A DNA stretch of 64,000 nt from positions 4,452,619-4,516,618 of the forward strand of contig NW_015622543.1 in NCBI RefSeq assembly GCF_000835495.1. The letters run 5' to 3'. This stretch comes from Cladophialophora immunda (Eukaryota > Ascomycota > Eurotiomycetes > Chaetothyriales > Herpotrichiellaceae). The notes under the pieces were generated by a model, which saw only the letters and a list, made by a program, of their open reading frames with translations, made no database searches and had not been told where the DNA came from. The translations under genes were made by a program, and so were the position numbers. Of the stretch, positions 45,282 to 55,980 are shown piece after piece (position 1 is the first letter of the stretch; each line of letters begins with the position of its first letter).

Positions 45282-46063
45282 CTTGGGCTTATAGTCGAAA
45301 TACGAAGAGAAGGGGTAGCTGTCTGAATTCAGAAACTGGACGGTCAGGGGACGTGAAGTCGGGACGTGAAAAGGGTTATATGTAGTTATATGCCACCTAC
45401 CTGCCGGGATTGACCCCGTGGGGAATTGACGCTAGGAGCATACAAGGTCAACTGCTTGCCTGGCTGGAGCAATGCTGGTTAGATTGTCGCTTCTAAATTG
45501 CAGGGTCTAGGGTCGTGCAATAGTGTTGCGGTTGCTGTAGCTGTAGCTGGTACGGAGTAGGAGTATGGTGTACCTCACAAGGTTCCGGAGTCACAACTCG
45601 TCAGTGATCCTTATCTTTGTTCCTTAGGTCTTGCGAGTGAGAAAGGAGAAAACTATGTAGGTACTTTCACATCTGCTGGCATTTGGCTTCGGCCGGCTAA
45701 ACGAGTGGACCGGTTCGCCGACTGGCAAACAATGACTGGCCGAGCATCGAACAGTGGACGAATCATATGAAAGTGGAGACCACTACTAGCCACCCACCAA
45801 TCGGCATTCTTGTTCGAATACTCTCACCGGCCGCCACCTTTGCATGCATAGTACGTAGCGTTTACCTGGGTACCTACCTAGGTAGGATCAGAGTCTGAGT
45901 TTTCAGAAGGATACAGGGTCGTCACAACAGTCACGACGTCTGTACATGTTATGATGGAAAACATTCGGTTCTAAATCTAAACTCTCTTCTACTGTGGTGA
46001 ATCGGCGGGATTTACCTAGAGCATTTTTGGTCTGAAATGCTTGGAGCTTCACGGTCTGCATGT
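45282..46063. other. Intergenic with CCTACCTAGGTAGG palindrome
   Basis: About 780 bp between the MFS gene start and the 3' end of the aldolase gene. It contains the 14 bp perfect palindrome CCTACCTAGGTAGG near 45874. No gene is supported. Confidence 0.45.
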
Positions 46064-47065
46064 TCAACCCGTAAACGTAGCTTCCAAACGTACTCCCTCC
46101 TCCATGCGCCGCCACAAGTCCTGCATTTTCTCATCTCGCATTCGTTGAAGTGGAAGACGTGGCCCTCCGCCGTATCCATGAACCCTTTCCAAAATGTACT
46201 TTGTCCCCGCAATTCCGGCACTTGTGTGTGGCCAATCACTAGCCGAGAGAATGCTCTGAAGCTCCATGGCCTTTTCAAACTCCTTCGCCCTAAAATTCTC
46301 ACACAAGCGTACGGATGCTCGCGGCAAGATATTGGCTCCGCCAGCAATAAACCCAGACCCGCCGGCAACCAGTGCCATCAGACCAAAGTCCAGAAGCCCG
46401 CCGTAGCACACGTAGCCAGACCCAGAACCAGGGTCGGTGGTGTTGGGAGTCATCGCGTCCATGGCTCGCGCTACCCGGGCCAACTTGCCCGTATCGCCAC
46501 AGGTGAACTTTGCCCCGACGACATTCGGATGGCGCGAGACCGAGATGATCAGATCCGAGTCCATCTCAATACCGGCCGACACAGCGGGAAAACTGTAGAC
46601 GAGCAACGGGAGCGGCGTTTCGTCCGCCACGCGCGTGTAGAAGTCGGTGATGGTTTCCCGACTCATGGCGCCGCGGAAGTAACTGGGCGGAAGGACGAGG
46701 ACGAAGTCGCCGCCAGCGCGGAGGGCGTCGCGACATAGTGCGACTGTTCCTTTGACTGACGCGTCGGATGCGCCCACTATGATTGGAATGTGAGCCAACC
46801 CTGCGTCTTGTAGGGTCTGGCGCACTGTCGAAGTCACGGTGACGCGTTCGTCGCGGCTGAGGTGTGGTGCTTCTCCGTTCGATCCTAGAACTACCAGGCC
46901 TGCAATGCCTGCTTCCGCGAGCATCTTTACGTGGGTTCGGAGACTGGGTAGGTCGAGGTCCTCGGTTTGGGGGTGGAAGAAAGTCGGGATTGCTGCTAGA
47001 GCACCGACGGGCAGTGCTCTGTGGGTGCGGGTGTGATTTTCCATATTGACTATGTTAGAGTTCAT
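46064..47065 (-). CDS. DHDPS/KDG-family aldolase (4-hydroxy-2-oxo-acid type)
   Basis: Class I (Schiff-base) aldolase/lyase. Single exon, 333 residues (or 326 from the second ATG at 47044). Motifs in order: GALAAIPTFF, VVLGSNGEAPHLSRDER (pyruvate-carboxylate loop), VLPPSYF, the catalytic tyrosine in LLVYSFPAVSAG, the Schiff-base lysine in VVGAKFTCGD and the C-terminal VAGGSGFIAGGANI. In fungi this group includes 2-keto-3-deoxy-sugar-acid and 4-hydroxy-2-oxoglutarate aldolases as well as unassigned members; lysine synthesis by this route is absent in fungi. It would release pyruvate from a hydroxy-oxo-acid, fitting the last steps of a catabolic pathway. Confidence 0.87.
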   Translation of the reverse strand: MNSNIVNMENHTRTHRALPVGALAAIPTFFHPQTEDLDLPSLRTHVKMLAEAGIAGLVVLGSNGEAPHLSRDERVTVTSTVRQTLQDAGLAHIPIIVGASDASVKGTVALCRDALRAGGDFVLVLPPSYFRGAMSRETITDFYTRVADETPLPLLVYSFPAVSAGIEMDSDLIISVSRHPNVVGAKFTCGDTGKLARVARAMDAMTPNTTDPGSGSGYVCYGGLLDFGLMALVAGGSGFIAGGANILPRASVRLCENFRAKEFEKAMELQSILSASDWPHTSAGIAGTKYILERVHGYGGGPRLPLQRMRDEKMQDLWRRMEEGVRLEATFTG

Positions 47066-47288
47066 GATTGGTTAATGATACTTTTTAATACTAAGGTACT
47101 GAAGAAGCGATCGTAGCATGTCTTTAAGCATCATGACCTCTTGACTATTACCGGATATGATCGGCCATGATCCATCTAAGCCGGCCCCCGAAGGTCCAAG
47201 GCGGACTATCGACGACGAACTATGAACTATTCGCTCCAGTATCTACTATCTACTTTCCCCTGACTAGTCACTACGGCGGCGCCAGCAA

Positions 47289-48578
47289 TCATTGCGAAGT
47301 ATATCCACTAAGTAGTAAGTTTGTAAGTGTCTGTCCCTCTTTTTCAGGTGTGACAGTTTATATACAGATGGAACCTGCACTTACCCGTCAACAACCAGAC
47401 TCGCACCACTCATGAAACTGCTCATCGGAGACGCCAAAAAACAAATTGCATCTGCTATCTCTTCAGGCTCGGCAAAGCGGCGCATCGGCACCTTTGCCAT
47501 TTCGGCACGCATGATTTCTGAATCGGATACAGTCGCCCGCATGTGGTCTGTGTTTACGTAGCTTTATGTACAGTTGCGGTCATCAGTTAGCGAGCCGTGA
47601 GCGTAGCAGGCATGTGGGAAGGGAATGGTCTGTTGTCCATAGAAACAAAGACAGAAATTCTTAGGACTTACCCAGGACAGATGGCATTGATTCGAATGCC
47701 GTCTTTTGAATATGTATTTGCATCCTACATATATCATACGGCTGTTAGTAATAGTTGCGTCGGATACCCATATACACATATACACAGTAGGTGTTAACTC
47801 ACATTTTTAGTGATCGCTATAATACCATGTTTGCTATGTTACAAAAGTATTAACAGATTGTCAAAATTTTTGATCAGCGTAGAAGAGTAGGGGAACCCAC
47901 CTCGTGCAATAAGGCGCTGCTGGTGTGGACTGAGATGGCGCGGTGAGGCCAAAGGTCGACGACATGTTTACAATGATGCCTCGACTCCATACACCAGTTC
48001 TGTCCAGATTCCAATCTTAGCATTCGTCCTGTCACACACCTGCTGTGTGCCGTTCAACGGGACTTCGAGGAATGGCGACTTGTCACCTACCGGACTTCCA
48101 CCACGTCTTGTCGGAGTAGTTGTTTGATCTCTTCTCGTTGACACATCCACAAGCCAATCATATTGGTGTCGATGACTCTGCGGAAGTCTTCAGAAGAAAT
48201 GTCAACCGATGGTGCAATCGGGCCACCGAAGCCAGCGTTGTTGACGGCGATATCAATCCGGCCAAAGCGAATGACGACTTGTTGTATTCCTTGGATCACT
48301 GATTGCTCGATCGAGACATCCATCGTTACTAGGAGAACCTCCACATCCTTGTTGAGAGCAGCAACGGCCTTTTCAGTCGACTTTAAGCCCGCCTCGTCAA
48401 TGTCAGCGAGCGCGAGCTTCGTCACACCGTTTCGAGCAAATGCTATGCTTGTGGCCTTTCCGATTCCTGAATAACAAGTCAATCAAGTGACGAGTACTAT
48501 CAACAATGCAAAGTTTTTAATATTTACCAGATCCGGCGCCAGTTATTACTGCGACGCCTTTAAGAAGTTGGTTCATGA
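47289..48578 (-). CDS. Short-chain dehydrogenase/reductase, seven exons
   Basis: Seven exons: 48530-48578, 48091-48466, 47901-47999, 47803-47833, 47672-47724, 47385-47561 and 47289-47307, giving exactly 267 residues with every phase consistent. Motifs: MNQLLKGVAVITGAGSGIG over the first splice, LADID, NNAGFGG, IVNMSSTFG, APYCTSKHGI (YxxxK; formed by the third splice), INAICPGYVNTDHM and the C-terminal VDGGYTSQ contributed by the 19-nt last exon. Intron density is far higher than in the other two SDR genes. Classical SDR fold; substrate unknown. It lies between the aldolase and hydrolase genes. Confidence 0.9.
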
Positions 48579-49014
48579 CTGTACTGACTTCAAAGGTGGC
48601 AGGCAGGCTGGAGCAGTTTTTCAATATGGACACGGCCTCGTCTACCTAATGAAGGTTGTTAACTCGTGTCAGGACCATTTATCATTTATGTGTGTGAACA
48701 AAACGCCCAATGGAGGAGTTTCGTGGGATTCATCATTCTTTCGGGAAATTGCCATCCGGCATTTCACACCCAGGAATTTTACCGGCTCCAATGAATATCT
48801 TTGGCGAATCCGTAGTGTAGGTCGTCTCAAACCCATTGCCCATCAGGCAGTCCAATCGGCAGAGTATCTTGCTGCATCGGGGCTCGAAATTCAAATTGCA
48901 GCTCTAATCTCGATGTAATAATGGCAAATGCTCTTCCATCACCAAGTCCGGGTGTTTGTGATTGTTCTACGTCTGGCCCCTGGTTCTACTTCTAGATCAA
49001 GCTCACATTGCCCT
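48579..49014. other. Intergenic, nothing recognised
   Basis: About 435 bp upstream of the SDR start and downstream of the hydrolase stop; only non-specific frames. Confidence 0.4.
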
Positions 49015-49976
49015 CTACAAGAATTTCATCTTGTTGCTAATCTTCCCAATCTGTTCAATCTCAATGGTTACCGTGTCGCCATCCTGTAGCCACCCGGGAG
49101 GCTTCATCAAAGCTCCCACCCCACTGGGGGTTCCTGTCAAAATGACCGTGAACTTTCTCAAAGTCATTGCCCTGCTCAAATGCCTGACAAGCGTAGGGAC
49201 ATCGAATATCAAATCGTTTAACAAGGTCGTCTGTCTCTGCTCGCCATTCACTTTGGTGGTCATTCGGAGGTTACCAATGTCTGGCAAGGCCTTGGGAGAG
49301 ACCAGCACGGGCCCGATCGGAGCAAACTTATCAAAGCCTTTTGCGTAGCCAGCTTGTCCAGCACGTTCTGGCATTTGCCAATATCTGGACGATACGTCGT
49401 TTCCGACACAGTACCCGAGGACATAATCCATCGGGTCTTCATCTGGCCTAATATTTTTGCAGTCTTTGCCAATGATCACACAAAGTTCTCCCTACATAAA
49501 TACTTGCTATTAGTTCGCGTCAAGAATGATGGGCAGTTCGCATTGCGACCATTTCAACATACCTCGTAGTCCATTAGTGTGCATTCCTTGTCGATTGGAA
49601 TTTCCTCGAACGGGCCAGCGAGAGCATCAACTGGCTTGGAAAAGATCATAGGATAGTCCGGGGTAGGCAACTGTGACAGTTCAACACCTCATGTCCAGGC
49701 TGATACCTTTTCATCTGGCCTCACATTTGCTTCTGCTGCATGAGCCTTGTAATTCAAGCCTACCCCGTAGATATGGCTCGCGTGGGGAATGGGACTCAAG
49801 GTTTTTGCCACATTTTTCGTCGCCCCTGACAGTCGCATATCTGATTGAAAAGGATTGTCATAGATAGGGAGGTTGACATTATCGACGGTTGCGCCGGGTG
49901 CCTGATCAGACGCCTCACCATAGTAAACATTGCCATCTGTGGACTCGAACCGCACGAGACGCTCGAAAGATGCCAT
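49015..49976 (-). CDS. Fumarylacetoacetate hydrolase (FAH)-family protein
   Basis: Metal-dependent C-C hydrolase of the short FAHD type (284 residues; true FAH has about 420). Exons 49707-49976, 49563-49670 and 49015-49491. The first intron is only 36 bp (GTATCA...TCACAG) and carries an in-frame TGA, so it must be removed; the join gives VRPDEK-LPTPDYPMIFSKP. Motifs: GVGLNYKAHAAE, KPVDALAGPFEEIPI, the metal and activity loop DYVLGYCVGNDVSSR and TGTPSGVGALMKPPGWLQ. Members cleave fumaryl- or acylpyruvates or oxaloacetate. With the monooxygenase and aldolase it suggests breakdown of a ring-opened aromatic compound. It is divergent from the SnoaL-like gene. Confidence 0.9.
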
Positions 49977-50434
49977 TGCTAAGGGTTGATTGTGAAAGTG
50001 TCACCACCCTTGGCATAGCATATAATAGTGATCATGTACAGTATATTTCCTGCACAAGAGTCTTTCATCAAAAACGCCCCTCTCGTCTTGTGAAGAAGGC
50101 TCCGCTCAAGCCGGAGGGCCGAGCGAAAGAGGGAATCCGAGATGGTGGAGACTGCCAATTGGAGAGGGTGGAGGTCTGGTGGAGGGAGGCTCGGCCGGGT
50201 CAAAATGCTCGCCGAAACACACATATCCAGCCAAAGGCAGAATGCAGCGTGATCAGCACGCCGAGTCAGAACCAATGTGGATGGAGACTATTCGCACTGA
50301 AATCAGGATTCATTATAAGGCTACCCAGGCTTTGAGTTATCCATCTCCTTCATATGTTATAGAGAAAACTACCCCTAAGTTCTGACCTTCAATTGATTTA
50401 ACGTACAGTACAATACAGTCCCTCTCGCGCCATC
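49977..50434. promoter_or_regulatory. Divergent promoter between FAH-family and SnoaL-like genes
   Basis: 458 bp shared by two start codons. The sequence is GC-rich in the middle (CTCCGCTCAAGCCGGAGGG forms a small hairpin near 50101) and includes no gene. Confidence 0.45.
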
Positions 50435-51321
50435 ATGACAGCGATTACAAACAAGAAAACCACCGGCGAGTGGCACTATCTGGGTGACCTGACCACCCTG
50501 GACAATCTCCATGCCACATTGTCATTTCCCATGAGCGCTTTCCATAAACCCGAACTGAAGAAGGAAGAAGAAGAAATCTTCCAGCACTATGCCGACTGGA
50601 TGCTTTTCAACGACACCCGATTTGCGGTGGCGCCCCAGGAAGGAACCAGATTCTATGACTGTGATCAGGTGTTGTACTATGATATGATGGGTTTGATTCC
50701 TCGTATGACGCTGTCGCCTTCCATAGACTTGCCGCTTTGGCTATGACTGTCAACTAATTCCGTGAATGATCTATCTAGGTGGAGGTTTTCATGACCATTT
50801 TTACCATATTGGACGTCAGTTATGCAGTTTCTTACTTCCCACATGGCACCTTCCTACGGCAAGGTACTCAGTTGTACATGCATAAGCTAACATAAACCCG
50901 ATTGCGCAGCGTATTATGCAAAATCACATATCGGCTACAAGGACATGGAAGTCATCGCCGCATCCCCAGATATGGGCTTTGTCAACATGTTCCAGGCAGG
51001 TTCTGTTTTAATTCCCGCTGGCTACGTTCCACTATAAGAAAGTCGCTGGCTGACCACTCTTTCACACAGCACTACTGGGGCACAACTACTGATGGGCATG
51101 ATTTCGACTTTAAATTTCGGTATACTGGGATTCTGCGGAAGAAGGATGGTATCTGGAAATGGATCGAGGAGCACGTCTCGTTCCCGGTGAACGTCGCCAC
51201 GCAGAAGGGTGATCTCACTTGTAGTCTTGACGCTGGCGAGAATCTGAGGATGGATGATAAGGACAATGAGAAACGAGGAGAGGAGAATTTCAGAAAGGCA
51301 AAGGACTATGTGAAAGTCTGA
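50435..51321 (+). CDS. SnoaL-like / NTF2-fold protein, GC-AG intron
   Basis: Four exons: 50435-50690, 50779-50814, 50910-50995 and 51070-51321, giving 209 residues. The third intron (50996-51069) starts GCAGGT and ends ACACAG: the only phase-correct join is CAG/CAC (NMFQ-HYWGTT), so the donor is GC, not GT. The second exon supplies GGGFHDHFYHIG. The segments YKDMEVIAASPDMGFVNMF and WKWIEEHVSFPV are typical of fungal SnoaL-like proteins, which isomerise, hydrate or cyclise small ketones or simply bind ligands. The tail is acidic and Lys-rich. It lies divergent from the FAH-family gene. Confidence 0.82.
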
Positions 51322-52020
51322 ATACACTCTCCTTGAACGCTCGGAGCTGATGGCTTGAGCCTTGAAGAGAATGGTGTTCTCTGATGGCAGCGCTCCTGCA
51401 CTGACTCTTGATTCTGTTCCGTCCTGGGTAGAAGATGTTTCAGCTCCACCATTGGTGCCATGTGTTGTCTTGTTAAGTGCATCGCCGATGTCTTGCGGCA
51501 CCTAATTCAAGAGGTAGTACTAGCATTGAAATTCCGCCATGCAGGCTCGAGCCGCAGACTCACGGCCTTCCTATCTTCCTCCGCTGATTTTCGTTGTCGA
51601 TTCCTATGAGCTTCTTGCATATCCGCCAGTTCTCCTAGAAGCTCTTTGATTTCTTCTGAAGTGAGACTTTCCTTGTTCATCATGGCTTTAATGGCATCAA
51701 GTCGCCGAGTGATTGTGGTGAGGGCAGTTTCAAGTTGATTTCGTTTTCATTTCCACTCGTTCTCGGCCCGCATGTTTTCCTTGACTGTACCATCGTGTTT
51801 GTGAGCCCAGACTCGCTTCTCGGCGTTGAGCGAACACTCACCCTTGGTCTGCGTCTTTTCCAACCACTCGAGAGTCCTAGGGGATGCTCCGGCTTTCATG
51901 GTGACTTCGATGTACCAGTCGCACTGTAGTTCATGATCAGGGTTTCCTCTTCAAGCGTGCGCCATTAGTCCTTACCATCGCGAGCTAGTCTTTAGCTTGG
52001 TCTTCACTGCTTGATGCCAT
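51322..52020 (-). pseudogene. Coiled-coil protein gene broken by an in-frame TGA
   Basis: Minus strand: a frame reading HELQCDWYIEVTMKAGASP (about 51920-51860) can be spliced through GTGAGT...TACAG into NMRAENEWK, then meets TGA at 51747-51749, and continues without a gap as KRNQLETALTTITRRLDAIK...EEIKELLGELADMQEAHRNR, a clear amphipathic coiled coil, with a good next donor (GTGAGT at about 51563) and acceptor. Only the TGA interrupts it; a CGA-to-TGA transition would explain it. The 3' end runs into the antisense of the SnoaL gene and is uncertain. Family not recognised. Confidence 0.45.
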
Positions 52021-52577
52021 TTCTGAAGGATCTCCGTCTTTAGATTGGGAAGACGGTGCTTGCTGTAGCCTGTGGTTGTGTCTCTTGGGTGGTAGTGTGG
52101 AATAGATGTGGCCGAAATTTCAGAAAGTCGTTATCATAAGTTGAAAAGATGAATAGAGGTACAGTTGTCATGACTATTCTCAACCTATCTGTGAGGGAGA
52201 AGAAAACTAGAGTTTTGAATATCAGGCCTTGCAGTGTCACCCGTGTAGTGAAGTATCTTGTTACTGCCTTCACTGCCATAATTAGTGAATACTAGGTCCT
52301 AAGTAGGCATGTATCCCTATGCAGCGCGACATGAAGAGTCCGATATTCCAACTTCCGCATACCGCATTTGCTTTGCGATAAGTGAAGGGACCCTAACAGT
52401 CATCTGAGAGACTAAAGAAAATGTCCAACATTAAGCAAGGTCACGTTTTTGATAGCCGTGCACACTGTTGTCACTATATTTTCCTTGGACCCGAACCGGG
52501 GTTCTTTGCCTCGGCGAACCTTCATTGGTGCTGGTGGTGCCATGGTGTTCAAGCCGGCCGAAAATGGTCTAGACTTT
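52021..52577. other. Intergenic, nothing recognised
   Basis: About 560 bp between the broken coiled-coil gene and the end of the NTF2-like gene. Nothing can be supported. Confidence 0.4.
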
Positions 52578-53211
52578 TCATTTCTGCATGGCTTTGATCC
52601 ACGGTGCACTGTCCTGAACATGTCGTTAGCCACCTCACAATCCAAGTCGAAGGAGCCAGAAACGACCGCAAGGCATGATTTACTTACACCCCAAACTTTG
52701 TACAAAACCCCTTCTGGACTCTGTTGCACGTCTCCTGCAAATTTTATCTGGGCAATGAACTCGGTGACGACTTGATTGCCATTCTTCAAAACTGCAGTGA
52801 GCTTGCCAATCAGAGCAATCTCGGAGTAATCGGCCTTGCCACAAAACACTTGCAGCACTTCATGTTTGCGAAACTCGAAGTTATCCCATGCAGACTTCCT
52901 GCTCGCCGCGATAGCTGCATTGGTTGGTAATAAGATATTAATATTGCACTGCACTGCACGCGACTAGCCTAGCCTATGAAACGAAATGAAATGAATTTGA
53001 GGTGTAGTAGACAGTAGGTCTTACCTTCTTTCCCTTCAGATCTTCCATGCATTCCGTAGATCACCGCATTATCAGCGTACAACCCAGCCAGCTGCTCACC
53101 AGAATCTGGCGCCTTTGAATCAACAGTTTCAAAAAGCTTGGACAGCCACGATTGCAGAGCAGGTGGCGGCGGAAGGCCTTCTGGCCAGATGGTATTTGTG
53201 AGCGCAGACAT
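52578..53211 (-). CDS. Second NTF2/SnoaL-fold protein
   Basis: Three exons: 53025-53211, 52688-52914 and 52578-52613 (introns 110 and 74 bp), 149 residues. The N-terminus has a helix (LQSWLSKLFETVDSKAPDS) leading to LAGLYADNAVIYGMHGRSEGKE, the usual NTF2-fold cone opening; beta strands follow (KHEVLQVFCGKADYSEIALIG, shortened here to its core) and the last 12 codons, DSAPWIKAMQK plus stop, come from a tiny exon. It is not obviously similar in sequence to the neighbouring SnoaL-like gene. Such proteins are common as isomerase, dehydratase or binding partners of flavin monooxygenases in fungal clusters. Divergent from the monooxygenase gene. Confidence 0.8.
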
Positions 53212-53761
53212 GAAAAATGCTAACTAGGTAGTAGTACGACTGGAAATCGTGCCAAGGAAAAACGGTCTTTGCAACTCAAGCATTCTCCTACAGTACAAGC
53301 AGCCCGAGACACTCCCACTCTTTAAACTAACCGGAGCTCGGGGCCTTGCACAGACCAGCCCCCATACTTTCGTCTTCCAAGTCAGAAAGGTCGTAATGGG
53401 AGGGGTGGACAGAGAAACAGGAGTACCGGAGTGGTCGCTTCCGAGAGCCCACGCTCCGGCCGGAGACGGTTTCGTGTGGCCGTCAAGTCACGAGCGACTC
53501 CACTGGGAACCGGCCCATCGCCCAGCGCCCATCGTTTGATGCAGACAACAGACGGCCCGCCGTGCAGTCCAGATGCAAGAAGAGATGCCTTTTACTCCTG
53601 AGTCTACTACTTCTAATATGCCAACCTCCAGTCTTTCATCTCCGGCTAGTCCACTCCGAAAACAAGGTGTCCAATCGTTCCGAATCTACGCCTAACATTT
53701 ACAAAAACCAACCTTTTCAATCTGACCATCACCTCGAGTTCACCGTGTATCGCAGGCCAGG
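53212..53761. promoter_or_regulatory. Divergent promoter between NTF2-like and monooxygenase genes
   Basis: 550 bp between two start codons; contains CCGGAG-type inverted words near 53330 and 53458 (CTCCGGCCGGAG), the latter a 12 bp perfect palindrome that could be a zinc-cluster regulator site (CGG/CCG halves). No gene. Confidence 0.45.
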
Positions 53762-55936
53762 ATGATTGACAAACACAACGCGAATATGGAGGAAGAGATC
53801 GTTGCCGACGACACCATCGTCATCGCTGGCGGAGGACCCGTGGGCCTCATCCTAGCCACCGTCCTGGCCAAGTATGGTCTGAAGTCCATTATCCTGGAGC
53901 GCAATGAATCTACAACCAGGTAAGTGCCCGGTCCCCGAATCCTTCCCTTTCACATGCTCTCTCTCGACTAAAGACCTGTGTGAAGGTGGCCGAAGATGGA
54001 CCTCACCAATGTTCGTTCGATGGAACTGCTGCGGCGATTAGACTTGGTGGATGACATTCGCAAATTGGGTGGGCACATCTGGTTCCGTGGGCGCCTCAAT
54101 GGAAAAGTAGCAAAAACTGACAGTTTTCGTGTTCGAAACAGGAGTCCCAGATACCACACCCTATAAGGTCCTGATATTATCTGGCCTGCACGCCCAAAAG
54201 CCCATCACCACCTGGGAGTTTCCATGCGTCAAGGATCTCAAGCAGGAGATTAGAGACAAAAATGAAGGAAGCATGCCGCTGGAACCGTGGCAGCGGATAT
54301 CACAGGCCATATTTGAGAAGTATCTCAAAGCTCGCTGCGATGACAACCCTTTGCTCGATTGCCGTTTCGGGTGGAGGGTCGTTAAGGCTGTCGAGACAGA
54401 CTCCGGAGTCTATGTCCACACCACAAATGTCGCGAGTGGGGTGACAAAAACGATACGGAGCACATATCTCGCTGCTTGCGACGGGGCCTCAAGCCGAGTG
54501 AGGCGGGATATTGGCATCCCACTGGACGGTGGGCCTGTGTACGTGGTTGATTGTTTTGATTGATCCTATTCTCGCCTCCCCACCCCGTCCTTTGACATGT
54601 GATGTGATGTGATGAGCTTTTTTTTCTGACAACCAACATGCACTGTGCACACCACCAGCCCAGGATATACCCTTCTCGTGCACTTCAAGTCGCGAGACCT
54701 GGACAAGTTGTTTAAACTCGGGCGGTTCTGGCATCTGTTCATCTGCAATGAACACGGACTTGGCAGTGCGGCCATTAGCCAAGACGACGAATACATCTTC
54801 ACCACTCATCTCCTGCTCCCCGTGGATGTCGATCACGAGAAAATCGATACCCACGATGCCGTTTACCAAGCTCTTGGGGGTATGGGTGGCCCTTTTAAAG
54901 TTGAGATCGACGAGATACTGGTAAGATCCGCATATCGGCACAGTATTGCCGTGGCGCGGGATTATCGCAGCAGACTAGGGAAAGTGTTTCTGGCTGGGGA
55001 CTCGGCTCACCAAAACATCCCTACCGGCGGGTATGGAATGAACATGGTACGTTCTGGGTGCAATTAACTTTTTGGCGCTGGCAGGATACTGAAGCTTTTG
55101 TATGACAGGGGATTGGCGACGCATTTGACTTGGGTTGGAAACTTGCCGCCACAATCAGAGAAAATCTTGGGCCGGGCCTGCTGGATTCCTACCAACAAGA
55201 GCGGAGAGCGGTGGCAGCGACCAGCATTCAACAATCTGGCGTTCACATGCAAACACATCTTGCTCTCACAGAGTTCCTCGGCACAGATCCCCATCTCGTA
55301 GATGAGGATTCAGAGGCAGGACGCGCCTTGCGACGAAGGATCCACGAGCACTACCAAGCCAATAAGGGTGAGAACACTGACGTCGGCATTGAAATGGACC
55401 ATCGACACAAATCCTGCGTCTACCCAACGCCGTCGGAGGGAGACGGTGTAGAGCCCCCCTGGTCTCCTAGCACCTATGTCCCCAGCACGTTCATCGGCTC
55501 GCGAGCGCCACATGTGTACTTGAAAGATGGAACCGCCATTTTCGATCTGTACGGCGAGTTCTGGACGCTGTTCGAGTTCTCCGACGATCATGAGGAGCCG
55601 GCGCAGTGCGAGAACCTGCTTGCGGCCGCAAAAGAAAGCGGCCTGCCGGTGAAACTTGTAGTGCTGCGCAACGAGGAAAACGCCCGCCGTGTCTGGCAGA
55701 GTCGACTTGTCCTGGTCCGTCCCGATGGACATGTAGCTTGGCGCGGCAAGGATGCACCCAACACTAAGGAGGCCAAGCGTATCATGACCATCATCGCCGG
55801 TCACGAGCCCCTCCTGTCACAATCCCAGAAGAGCTACGTCGGACCAGAGATCAAGGTGCCATTTGCGGCCACAGAGGGTGTAACAAGTCAAGTCGAGGAG
55901 TACCATCTGGAACAGATGGGTGTCATGCAGCAGTGA
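53762..55936 (+). CDS. FAD-dependent aromatic monooxygenase (class A, phenol 2-monooxygenase-like)
   Basis: Inserts one oxygen atom of O2 into an aromatic or polyketide substrate with NAD(P)H. Exons 53762-53919, 53986-54068, 54142-54538, 54659-55046 and 55109-55936 give 617 residues. Motifs: GGGPVGLILATVLAKYG (FAD), the DG motif ACDGASSRVRR (FAD and NADPH) and the GD motif VFLAGDSAHQNIPTGGYGMN followed, after a splice, by IGDAFDLGWKLA. The C-terminal third is a thioredoxin-like domain as in phenol hydroxylases (ending in RPDGHVAWRG). The neighbouring FAH-family, SnoaL-like and DUF3237 genes suggest that it starts the degradation or tailoring route. Substrate not predictable. Confidence 0.92.
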
Positions 55937-55980
55937 GCTGGATCAAACAGAGTCCCAAATACACGAAGCATAGCTGTAGA

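Noticed and set aside
46064..55936. Classical homogentisate or gentisate degradation cluster
   Set aside because: No ring-cleaving dioxygenase or maleylacetoacetate isomerase was found, and the hydrolase is the short FAHD form.
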